This document shows, one piece after another, positions 16,144 through 25,864 of a stretch of 64,000 nt of DNA. The translations under genes were made by a program, and so were the position numbers. The notes beneath the pieces were generated by a model, which saw only the letters and a program-made list of their open reading frames with translations, had not been told where the DNA came from and made no database searches. The DNA is from G963677085 sp963677085 (GTDB lineage Bacteria; Planctomycetota; Planctomycetia; Pirellulales; Thermoguttaceae): contig CAXXFH010000004.1 of the NCBI GenBank assembly GCA_963677085.2, positions 4,588,001 through 4,652,000 of the forward strand, in the 5' to 3' direction. The first letter of the stretch is position 1. Every line of letters starts with the position of its first letter.

Positions 16144-19100
16144 ATGCGCACGCGATCTCTTCCCGCTCGACTGAAAAACCTCTGCAACTCGTGGGGCATC
16201 GGCACGCCGAAAAAACGTCACTGGACAGAATCGCGCAAGTCGCGAACGTTTGCCATCGAGCCCTTGGAAGAACGGGCCCTGCTTTCTCTCTGCGTGTGGG
16301 ATGGCGGTGGCACGGACGACAAGTGGACCACCGCGGAGAACTGGGCAAACGATATCGCCCCGGTCGTCGGCGACGACCTGCGTTTCTCGGGCACGGTGCA
16401 AACCGACACCGAAAACGACTACACGGCGGGAACGTCGTTCCGCTCGATCAACTTCGCCTCGAGTGGTTTTTCGATTACAGGAAACGACCTCACGCTCACC
16501 AACAACATCACGGTCAATTCCGGCGTGACCGGCTCGACCGTGTTTGTGGGAGTTGGGCTCGGCAGCACGGTGACCGTCAATTCCGGCAATACCTCGCTGA
16601 CGCTTTCCGGCGTCATCTCGGGCAGCAATGCCTTAGTCAAGAGCAACAGCGGCACGCTGATCCTCACCGGCAACAACACCTACACCGGCACGACGACGAT
16701 CACATACGGCACGCTGCAGGTAGGCAACGGGGGAACCAGCGGCACGCTGGGGACCGGCACGGTGACGGGCGGGGACGACGAAGACTCCGTGACGCTGGCA
16801 TTCAACCGCAGCGATACCGCGACGATCGGGAATTCAATTTCCGGATATGTCAATATGGTTCAGCGGGGCACGGGCACGCTGATTTACACGGGCAACGACA
16901 GCTGCAGCGGCGGCGTGACCGTCAACAGCGGCGGCACGTTGGTTCTCACCGGCAGCAACACCTACACCCACACGACAACGATCAATGCCGGGGGTACGTT
17001 GCGGATCGGCAGCGACAACCCCAGCGTCCTGCCCAACGGTTCGGGAAAAGCGAATGTGACGGTCAAGGGGGTACTGGACCTCAACGGCTACGCCCCGACC
17101 GTCAACGGGCTTGATGGCACGGGAAGGGTCACCTCGGGCGTGGCTGGGGCGACCACGCTGACGGTGGGCGCCGGCAACCGCAGCGGCAGCTTCAGCGGCG
17201 TGATCCAAGACGGGGCGGGGACGGTGGCGCTGACGAAGACCGGCACCGCCACCCAGACCCTCACCGGCACCAACACCTACAGCGGCACGACCACCATCAG
17301 CCAGGGCACGCTGCAGATCGGCAACGGATCGAGCGGCACGCTGGGCACGGGTCCGGTGGTGAATAACGGTCTGTTGCGTTTCCAGCGCAACATGACCATC
17401 GCCAATTCGATCTCGGGCACGGGCGGGCTGTACGTGGGCTATGGCACGCTGATCCTCACCGGCAACAACACGTACAGTGGCACGACAACGATTCGGGGCA
17501 ATGCCACTTTGCAGGTCGGCAACGGCGGGACCAGCGGCACGCTGGGCACAGGCGCGGTGACGGGCGGGGACGACGAGGACAACGCCACACTGACGTTCAA
17601 CCGTAGCGACATCGTGACGATCGATAAATCGATCTCCGGATATATTGACCTGATCCAGGATGGCACGGGTACGCTGATCTACACGGGCAACAATAGCTGC
17701 AGCGGCGGCATGACCGTCAACAGTGGCGGCACGTTGGTCCTCACCGGCAGCAACACTTACACCAACACGACGACGATCAATGCCGGCGGAACGTTGCAGA
17801 TCGGCAGCGACAATCCCAACGTGCTTCCCAACGGCACGGGCAAGTGGAACGTGACGGTCAACGGGGTACTGGACCTCAACGGCTACGCCCCGACCATCAA
17901 TGGACTCAACGGGTCGGGGACGGTCAGATCGGGCGTGGCCGGAGCGACCACGTTGACGGTGGGCGCCGGCAACCGCAGCGGCAGCTTCAGCGGCGTGATC
18001 CAAGACGGGGCGGGGACGGTGGCGCTGACGAAGACCGGCACCGCCACCCAGACCCTCACCGGCACCAACACCTACAGCGGCACGACCACCATCAGCCAGG
18101 GCACGCTGCAGATCGGCAACGGATCGAGCGGCACGCTGGGCACGGGTCCGGTGGTGAATAACGGGCTGTTGCGTTTCCAGCGCAACATGATCGTTGCCAA
18201 TTCGATCTCGGGCACGGGCGGGCTGTACGTGGGCTATGGCACGCTGATCCTCACGGGCAACAACACCTACGCCGGCACGACGACAATTGTCGGCAATGCC
18301 ACCTTGCAGGTGGGCAACGGCGGGACCAGCGGCACGGTGGGGACCGGCGCGGTGACGGGCGGAAACGATGAGGACAACGCCACACTGGCGTTCAACCGTA
18401 GCGACACCGTGACACTCGATAACGCGATCTCAGGGTATGTCACCCTGGACCAGCGCGGCACGGGCACGCTGATCTACATCGGTAACAACAGCTCCGGCGG
18501 TGGAACGAGGATCAGCGGCGGAACGCTGCAAGTCGGAGACGGCGGCACCATGGGTACCCTTGGCTCGAGTTCCGCGTATGTCACTAGCAGTGGTGGTGGC
18601 GGACAACTCGTCTTCGACCGAAGCGATAACATCACAGTCGGTAACCGGATTTCGGGGGCGATCGACCTCGTCCAGCAAGGCACGGGCGTGGTGCTTCTCA
18701 CCGGCAACAACACCTACACCGGCGACACGACGATCAACGCCGGTACGCTGCAGGTCACCGGTTCGGTGACGAGGACTTCTTCGGTGACCAATCACGGAAC
18801 ACTTCTCGTTAGCGGGACAGGTTCGATCGTACGGGGAGGGGTGAGCCTTTCGGGAACCGGCGGTACACCCTCGGGTTCCGAAACCTACCTTTCCTGGAAG
18901 GGCCTCAGCGGCGATGCCGGCACCACCTACACCACCGAGGTGTCGACCGACAACGGGGTCACGTACACTGCGGTGGCGAGCGTGGCCGCAGACACCTCGA
19001 CCTTTGTTGCCACGGGGCTGCAGCGCAATACGGCTTACCGGACGCGAATCGTGGCAACCAGCGCCAGCGGTGCCAAGGAGATCTATGAGACGGGATCGAT

Positions 19101-20271
19101 CACCACCCTGGACCAGCCGGATGAATCGGCTTGGTACCGGGTCGACTCGATCACAAGCGACGAGGACGGCTCTGTCTTGTCGCCCTCCGTGCTTGGCTTC
19201 ACGCAAGACGATTCCTGGACGTACGCCGGTTCGCCCATGGGCGCCGTGCTGCAACAGGTGCAGGGTCTGGTCACTGACGGCTCCATCCCGACTATTGATG
19301 CCAACGGCGAGGTCAAGGTTTGGCACGTGGTCGATAAAGATGGCAGCGTAATCATTTCTGATTTCTATACCTTCGCTTATCCCAGTGGTGGCTACAGCGA
19401 AGTGATTCGCTATATAACCCCCTATACCGTCGGCCTGCCGCCGATGGATCTTGGTGGTGGCGGACCACCTCCCTGCACCAATCCGTGCAACTGTGGTTCA
19501 GCGGGTGGCGGCGGAGCGGGAGGTGGCGGCGGTGGTGGTGGCGGTTGCGGGGGTCCCGGTCGCAGCGGGGCCAGCCGTATCGCCATGAACGCCATCAACA
19601 GCATCGCCGGGGCCTCGATGTGCAACCTGGGCGGTCAGAGTGGGCTGACCTACTCCAGCCGCGAGTTGACCTTCGATTCCGGTTACGGCCCCGGCTGGAG
19701 CGACGTCGACGAACTGGCCGCGATGGTGGTCGCCGAGAACGTGATGGCGGTGCGGCTGGGGGCCGAGCAGGCCCTTTGGTTCGATGTCCAACTCGACGGC
19801 AGCTTCGCCGCCCGATACGGCTCGCAAGACACGCTCGTCCATGACGCGACGAACCACCTCTTCGTCCTCACCCGGGACGACGGCACCCGCTACGAGTTCT
19901 ACGACGGCGAGCAGACCGACCATCCCGCCGGCTCCCTGCATCGCACGGTGGCGCCCAGCGGGGCCACGATCGAAGTGAGCGGCTGGACCGAGACGGGCGA
20001 AAACGGCCGCGTCGCCGAGGTCCTTTACAAGACGGCCACCGATGGGCCGGCATATCAGAAGCGGGTGTTCACCTATGTAACGACCGACGACGGGATCCAA
20101 CACATCCAGACGTTGACGCTGCTGGAATACGACGCCGCCGCGTCCGCGTGGGTCAACGTCCGGCAAATCACCTACGGCTACTACGCCGACGGCGACGCCT
20201 ACGGCCTGCCCGGCGACCTGAAGACGATCCTCACCCAGCAGTGGGACGCGGCGGCCGAGGACTGGACCGGC
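16144..20271 (+). CDS. giant surface protein, N-terminal part: autotransporter-type beta repeats (PATR)
   Basis: First 1,376 residues of a ~3,034-residue protein. ATG 16144 is followed by a basic N-terminus and AIEPLEERALLSL near residue 39, the motif at the N-terminus of many large exported planctomycete proteins. Residues ~100-900 are beta-helix repeats of the form LTGNNTYTGTTTI..GTLQVGNGG..GTLGTG. The region holds two near-identical blocks of about 790 bases (16675-17454 and 17455-18249) and a third partial one. An Fn3-like segment (~920-990), a Gly-rich linker with a Cys cluster (~1110-1140), and the start of an RHS-type shell follow. The frame is lost near 20271; downstream residues in this frame to 20643 are spurious. 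Confidence 0.85.
16675..18310 (+). repeat. internal ~790-base direct repeats in the surface-protein gene
   Basis: Two consecutive units of ~785-795 bases begin at about 16675 and 17455, and a third begins at about 18250. Within them 17140-17440 and 17935-18235 are almost identical, while flanking parts differ at scattered positions, suggesting recent duplication or gene conversion. Confidence 0.8.
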
Positions 20272-20272
20272 C

Positions 20273-20612
20273 ACCGACACGAACTACTTCCGCTACTACA
20301 CCGACGCCGACTCGGCCCACGAGGTAAAACGCGTGCTTACGCAAAACGCCTACGCCGCCTTCGTGGCCGCCTACGGCGACCCGGCCGATCCGATCAACCC
20401 CAACGCCGGCGACACCCAAACCGATCCCCTCGCCGACTACACCTGCTTCTACTACGAATACGACGCCGACCACCGCGTCAGCAAGCAGGTCCTCTTCGGC
20501 AAGAGCGACGAGACCAATTACACCAACACCCGAAGCAGCAACCTCCGCGACTACAACAACTGGGACCGCAAGACGGTCGAGAGCCAGGCGGACGGCACGA
20601 CGACGACCACCC
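20273..20612 (+). CDS. giant surface protein, middle part in a shifted frame
   Basis: Continues the RHS shell in the next frame: TDTNYFRYYTDADSAHEVKRVLTQNAYAAF and YEYDADHRVSKQVLFG are typical YD-repeat sequence that joins well to the ends of both flanking frames. The entry point is an extra C in CCGGCCACCGAC near 20272; the exit is an extra C in ACCACCCTAC near 20612. Both are C-rich, where either real slippage or sequencing error could occur. Confidence 0.75.
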
Positions 20613-23600
20613 TACACCAACTACATCGGCCAGATGCTCTTAAGCGACGTCTGCGACGCCTCGGGCAACCACACGCTGAACTACTACCGCTACGACGACG
20701 GCGGGCGGCTGGTGCTCAGCGCCGACCCGTCGGCCTTCGTCGAGCAGAGCGGCCAGTACTACGACGAATCGCTCGCCGACCTGGTCGGCTTCGCCAGCGG
20801 CAATTCGCCCTACTTAAGCGACACGGACGGACTGTTCGAAGAGACCGTCTATTACACCAGCGGCGCCGTCGGCCAGGTCTACCAGCGGGCCGTCGCCCAG
20901 GGCGAGACCTCGGCTCGGCTGGCGGTCGGCACCACCGGCGGCCCCGAACTGCTGGCCAGCTACCAGTACACCGCGCAGACGGTCGACGACCAGACGATCT
21001 ACGTGGTGGACGCCTCGACCACCTATCCCGACGGGGATCCGGCCCACGGGGTGACGATCACCTACGCCTACACCTGGTACACCAATACGTTCCAGGTCCA
21101 GCAACAGACCGCCACGCTGCCCGCCGTCTCGACCGATCAAAACGGCTCGGGCCTTAGCACCTCTACCCGGCAGTGGTACGACGCGGAAGGCAATCTCACC
21201 TGGACGATGGATGAACTGGGCCGCGTCAGTTACTATCAGTACGATGCGATCACCGGCGAGCTTGCCCGCTCGATCGACGACATCGACGCCGCCACGGCCA
21301 GCAGCCTGAGTCTCACGCCGCCGGCCGGCTGGACGTTGCCGGCCGCCGACGGCGCCAGTCAGACGTCCGACTACCAATACGACGCCTTCGGCCGCATCGT
21401 CGAGGTCCTGGGCCCCGAGCACACCGTCGATCTCGGCGGCACGGCAACCGCCGTCCGCACCGCCACCTGGACGTTCTACAACGACGCCACCCACGAAACG
21501 CGGTACGCGAGCGGCTACGTCGTGGTCTCCACCGCCGCGGCCACGATCGTCGGCCCGGTGTCGATCACCCGGACCGACCCCGACGGCCGCGTCACCGATC
21601 GTATCGAGGCCGACTACACCGGCACGCTGGAGGACTTGGCCACCGCCACCATTGCCCAGACCGCGTACGCCTCCTGGACGACCTACCAGTATGTGAAAAC
21701 CCGGCTCGTCTCCACCCGCGTGTATCACGACATCCCGGCCAGCGACGCGGGGACCTCGGGCACCAACTACGGCCAGACGAGCTACGGCTACGAGGACTAC
21801 GGCACCGGCGCCATGGGCCGGCAGAACAAGACGGTGGCCGCCGACGGCACGATCGCCCGCGTGGTCCTCGACGCCCAGGGCAACGTCCTTCAAACCTGGA
21901 CCGGCACCGACGACACCGGCGCCACCGACGCCGACCCGACTGGGGCCCAGACGCCCGGCAACAACATGGTCCTAGCGGCCAGCTACACCTACGACGCCCC
22001 GGGCAACCTCCTCGAATCGCGGACCTACTTCGACACCGGCGCGAGCGACTATTACGCCACCGAGTACCAGTACGACTGGCGGAATCGCCTCACCGACGTC
22101 CTCACGGCGGCCGACACGGTGACCCACTACGAGTACGACAACCTCGGCCGCACCGTCTGTAGCAAAACCTACGCCAGCGACGACTTCATGCTGGAAGCGA
22201 GCGAACTCCGCGCCCAGACGCAGACCCTTCACGACGACCTGGGCCGCGTCTACGAGTCGCGGACCTACGAGGTCGATCCCGATGACGGCACGGTGGACGA
22301 CTACCTGCCGAGCACCACCTGGTACGACGCCCGCGGCTACGTCGTTAAAACGTCCACGGCCGCCGGGCTGTTCCAGAAATACGAGTACGACGGTCTCGGA
22401 CGGCAGGTCGCCACCTACACCAGCTTCGACGTCGACGAGGCCGCCACCGACTACGCGGCCGCCCTCTCGGTCGACGGCGACACAGTGATCGAGCAGAACG
22501 CCGGGTGGTATGATCAGGCCGGAAGGATCGTCGCCTCGGCCACTTTCGAGCGGCTGCCCGGCGACACGACCACGACCGGCGAACTGACGGCGGCCAACAG
22601 CTACGCCACCGCCTCGGTCAACTGGTACGACGGGCTCGGCCGGCTGGCAGCCACCGCCGACTACGGCCGCGAGGACGTCGCCTCGGGGCTAACCCACTAC
22701 TTTTTCGACGGCACCAGCGGCGCGGTGCTCGACGCCGACGCCAACGGCATCCCCGACGTCGCCGAAGCCGCCGCCCCGTTGCCCTACACCACGGCCAATC
22801 CCACCTCCCTGGCGGGCATCGACTTCCAGCTTGAGCGCACCGAGTACGACGCCGCCGGCCGGGCCTACCGCACGATCGACAACCTCGGCCGGATTGACGA
22901 AACCCAGTTCGACGACGCCGGGCGCACCGTCCGCACCATCCAGAACTACGACAACGGCACCGTCGAAGAGACCGACACGGAGATGGACATCACCGTCGAC
23001 TACGAGTACGACGCCGCCGGCCGGCTGGTCACCATGACCGCCTACAACGCCAAGGGTGACGATAGCGACCCAGGCACCGAAAACGTCGAGGCCCAGGCCA
23101 CCAAGTACCTTTACGAGTCGGCCTTCAACGCCTCCTGGCAGACGGCGGCCGTCTATCCCGACACTACCGACGTCCTCGCCCAGGACCCGACAACCAAGGT
23201 CTGGACGATCACCACCGACAACGGCGACCACGTCTCGACCGCCTACGACCGCATAGGCCGCACCACCGCCACGACTGACCAGCGGGGCGTGGTCCACACG
23301 TTCAGCTACGACTCGGCCGGGCGGCTTGCCGCCGACACGGTCACCGATCTGGGCACCACCGGCCTCGTCGACGACGCCGTCCTCCGCGTCGGCACCACCT
23401 ACGACAACCTGGGCCGCGTCCGTTCGGTCACCAACTACAGCGACACCGCCGGCACGACGCCTGTCAACGAGGTCCGCTACGAGTACAACGGTTGGGGACA
23501 AGTCTACCGCGAGTACCAGGAGCACGACGGCGCGGTCGATGCCGCCACGCTCTTCGTCCAGTACGACTACGACGACGACGCCACCGCCGGCGTGGCGCAG

Positions 23601-25250
23601 TATGTGCGACTGGCGGAGGTGACCTACCCCAACGGCCGCGAGGTCCAGTACGGCTACGGCACCGCTGGCGCGATCGACGACATCATGTCCCGCTTGGCCA
23701 CGATCGGCGACGGCACGAACACGCACGCCAGCTACAAGTATCTCGGCGCGGAGCGCATCGTCGCCGAAGATTACGAGGATATTGCCGTGAGGCTCGACTA
23801 CACGGCCGACAACTTCGCCGCACTGGATCGCTTCGGCCGGGTCATCGACCAAGTCTGGACCGACTACGGCTCCGATCCCGACGTGGTCCTCGACCGCTAT
23901 ACCTATACCTACGATCGGGCCGGCAATCGAACGAGCAAGACGAACGAGTTGAACGGGAACCTGAGCGAGACGTACGAGTACGATGCGCTCGACAGGCTGA
24001 TCGCGTGGGATCTCGACGGCGTCGAGCAGAAAACGTGGTCGCTCGACGCCCTGGGCAACGACTTGGGCAGCGGTACCTACAACGCCGCCAACGAGGCGAC
24101 GCCCAACCAGGGAAGCTCAGGCTACGATGCCGCCGGTAACATGACAACGCTGCAATCCGGCAACACGGCAATCTACGACGCCTGGAATCGGCTCGTCGAG
24201 GTCAACGACGGTGCGACGATCCTCCAAAGAAGCGAATACGACGGCACGAACCGGCGCGTTCAGGTCTTCAGCGACTTCGACGGCGCGACGCCGGACAAGG
24301 TGGTCGACGATTATCACCTCGGCCAGCAGACAATCGAGAGCGACGTGACCGTCGACGGAAGCCGCGACGGCGGTTATCAAACCATCTGGTCGCCGCGCTA
24401 CATCGACGCGGCCGTCCTCCGCGACACGCTGAACACCGCCGGCACCGGCAGCGTGGCCGCCGAACGGGTTTTCTACCTAGCCGACGCCAATTACAATGTC
24501 ACCGGCCTCGTGAAGTATGACTCCGGCTCTGGCAATTGGGAAGTGGCGGAGCGATACACTTACACGCCCTACGGCACGGTGACCTATCGCAACGCCGACT
24601 GGACCACGGCCACCTCCTCGGCCAACGCCAACACGACCCTCTACACCGGCAGGGAACTGGATTTGGCTACGGGTCTTTACTATTATCGGGCCAGGTACTA
24701 CAGTGCCGAACTGGGAAGGTTTGTGACTCAGGATCCGATTGGGTACGAGGGTGGAATCAATCTCTACGAGTATGTAGGAGGTTCACCTGTCTCTCATACG
24801 GATCCTAGCGGGCTTTGGCTTGGTTGGGATGATGCTGGTGCAATGGGAGTAGGTTGCGCCGTTAATGCCGGTTGGTCTGCGTTCTGGGGGATTATGGAAC
24901 GCGACTCTTGGGGAAGCATTGGTTGCAAGGCTGCTGTCGAATGTGGGTTCGGGATGGCCATGGGGGAGCTGGCACTTGCATTTCCGCCAGCGGGAGGCTG
25001 CATTATGGGATTCCTGTCTTCCCTCAGCAAAGCGGTGACTGCTTCGCTTTGTTCGCCATGTAAACCGGACCCAATGTGTACCGTTATTACCACGGGCATT
25101 TCAAGCGCGTTCAGTTGCTTGGGTGGCCTCGGAGCAAGCCAAATCACACAGAGCAAATGGCTTCAAAAGGTAATCTCTACCGGCCTCGGTAAGTTGTTGG
25201 GACATGACGCTTCCGAAATCTGCAAGAAGAAACTACTGGAACCGAAATAG
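20613..25250 (+). CDS. giant surface protein, C-terminal part: RHS/YD-repeat shell with variable tip
   Basis: About 1,545 residues of YD repeats (NYYRYDDGGRLVLSA, DYQYDAFGRIVE, THYEYDNLGRTV, VNWYDGLGRLAAT and many more), the shell that encapsulates toxins in RHS and teneurin proteins. It ends with the RHS core motif TGLYYYRARYYSAELGRFVTQDPIGYEGGINLYEYVGGSP at ~24,660-24,790, then DPSGL. The last ~145 residues (from about 24815) are a Cys- and Gly-rich tip with several hydrophobic helices (GCIMGFLSSLSKAV) and a basic C-terminus; GC content drops visibly. This is the pattern of a polymorphic-toxin tip; no known toxin fold is recognised. The candidate immunity gene follows 85 bases later. Confidence 0.85.
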   Translation, partial: YTNYIGQMLLSDVCDASGNHTLNYYRYDDGGRLVLSADPSAFVEQSGQYYDESLADLVGFASGNSPYLSDTDGLFEETVYYTSGAVGQVYQRAVAQGETSARLAVGTTGGPELLASYQYTAQTVDDQTIYVVDASTTYPDGDPAHGVTITYAYTWYTNTFQVQQQTATLPAVSTDQNGSGLSTSTRQWYDAEGNLTWTMDELGRVSYYQYDAITGELARSIDDIDAATASSLSLTPPAGWTLPAADGASQTSDYQYDAFGRIVEVLGPEHTVDLGGTATAVRTATWTFYNDATHETRYASGYVVVSTAAATIVGPVSITRTDPDGRVTDRIEADYTGTLEDLATATIAQTAYASWTTYQYVKTRLVSTRVYHDIPASDAGTSGTNYGQTSYGYEDYGTGAMGRQNKTVAADGTIARVVLDAQGNVLQTWTGTDDTGATDADPTGAQTPGNNMVLAASYTYDAPGNLLESRTYFDTGASDYYATEYQYDWRNRLTDVLTAADTVTHYEYDNLGRTVCSKTYASDDFMLEASELRAQTQTLHDDLGRVYESRTYEVDPDDGTVDDYLPSTTWYDARGYVVKTSTAAGLFQKYEYDGLGRQVATYTSFDVDEAATDYAAALSVDGDTVIEQNAGWYDQAGRIVASATFERLPGDTTTTGELTAANSYATASVNWYDGLGRLAATADYGREDVASGLTHYFFDGTSGAVLDADANGIPDVAEAAAPLPYTTANPTSLAGIDFQLERTEYDAAGRAYRTIDNLGRIDETQFDDAGRTVRTIQNYDNGTVEETDTEMDITVDYEYDAAGRLVTMTAYNAKGDDSDPGTENVEAQATKYLYESAFNASWQTAAVYPDTTDVLAQDPTTKVWTITTDNGDHVSTAYDRIGRTTATTDQRGVVHTFSYDSAGRLAADTVTDLGTTGLVDDAVLRVGTTYDNLGRVRSVTNYSDTAGTTPVNEVRYEYNGWGQVYREYQEHDGAVDAATLFVQYDYDDDATAGVAQYVRLAEVTYPNGREVQYGYGTAGAIDDIMSRLATIGDGTNTHASYKYLGAERIVAEDYEDIAVRLDYTADNFAALDRFGRVIDQVWTDYGSDPDVVLDRYTYTYDRAGNRTSKTNELNGNLSETYEYDALDRLIAWDLDGVEQKTWSLDALGNDLGSGTYNAANEATPNQGSSGYDAAGNMTTLQSGNTAIYDAWNRLVEVNDGATILQRSEYDGTNRRVQVFSDFDGATPDKVVDDYHLGQQTIESDVTVDGSRDGGYQTIWSPRYIDAAVLRDTLNTAGTGSVAAERVFYLADANYNVTGLVKYDSGSGNWEVAERYTYTPYGTVTYRNADWTTATSSANANTTLYTGRELDLATGLYYYRARYYSAELGRFVTQDPIGYEGGINLYEYVGGSPVSHTDPSGLWLGWDDAGAMGVGCAVNAGWSAFWGIMERDSWGSIGCKAAVECGFGMAMGELALAFPPAGGCIMGFLSSLSKAVTASLCSPCKPDPMCTVITTGISSAFSCLGGLGASQITQSKWLQKVISTGLGKLLGHDASEICKKKLLEPK

Positions 25251-25334
25251 GATCTTGTAATGTGAGGTCAGTTTACACTGTCTGCGGTGAACGGGAGAAG
25301 CTGGGTGGAATGGTAAGGTGTAACCTCGATATAT

Positions 25335-25862
25335 GTGCTGGAAATGGAATACCGTCCTAAATCCTCTGTGCGGCTCGAACTCGCCGTGAGCGCTGTGGTG
25401 TTTGGGTGTTTCGCAGCAGGAACTCTCTGGTATACCTTTGCTATTCTGATGGTGCCGGAGACGTCAGCCTATTTGATTGCTCTGTTTGTTGGGTTGTCCG
25501 TAATTGAGGTTTTGATTGCTCTTCGGTGTCTCTGGCTGTTGTTGTTTCTTAGATACAGTTGCCTGCTAGTGAATGCGGACCAGATCGTGCTGGTTGAAGG
25601 ACGGCGACGTCGTTCGTTAGCTTTTCGCGATGTTAACACAGCGAAATGGCACCCTCACTTCAAGTACGGATCGCTTTCTTTACGCGGTAAGTCGACCAAG
25701 ATCTTCGTTGTCTTTACCACTTATTCTGGTCGGGACCGCGGTGCCTTAATCTGGAGCTTGCGGGAGCGGGTACCTCGTGCCAGCCAAGAGGGATGGGAGA
25801 GGTTTCGGAGTGTACACCAGGATTGGCTGAGCGAGGATCGCAATACTGGGGATGAAGTATAG
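25335..25862 (+). CDS. candidate immunity protein (two-TM, PH-like)
   Basis: 175 residues from GTG 25335, or 172 from ATG 25344. Two hydrophobic segments lie at ~residues 15-40 (VVFGCFAAGTLWYTFAIL) and ~46-75 (LIALFVGLSVIEVLIALRCL). They are followed by a beta-rich soluble domain (LLVNADQIVLVEGRRRRSLAFRDV, then YGSLSLRG, then IFVVFTTYSG) that reads like a bacterial PH-type domain. Base composition is AT-richer than the YD repeats, like the RHS tip before it. Its place directly after an RHS tip makes an immunity role plausible, but this is inference; it could also be an unrelated membrane protein. Confidence 0.55.
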   Translation: MLEMEYRPKSSVRLELAVSAVVFGCFAAGTLWYTFAILMVPETSAYLIALFVGLSVIEVLIALRCLWLLLFLRYSCLLVNADQIVLVEGRRRRSLAFRDVNTAKWHPHFKYGSLSLRGKSTKIFVVFTTYSGRDRGALIWSLRERVPRASQEGWERFRSVHQDWLSEDRNTGDEV

Positions 25863-25864
25863 GG

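Noticed and set aside
16834..18003. 389-residue minus-strand frame and other antisense frames in the surface-protein gene
   Set aside because: Repeat-driven frames in GC-rich DNA; they contain no domain and mirror the repeat units.
16675..18310. Repeated units that might suggest a CRISPR array
   Set aside because: Units are ~790 bases, coding and in frame; there are no short direct repeats with unique spacers, and no cas genes are seen anywhere in the window.
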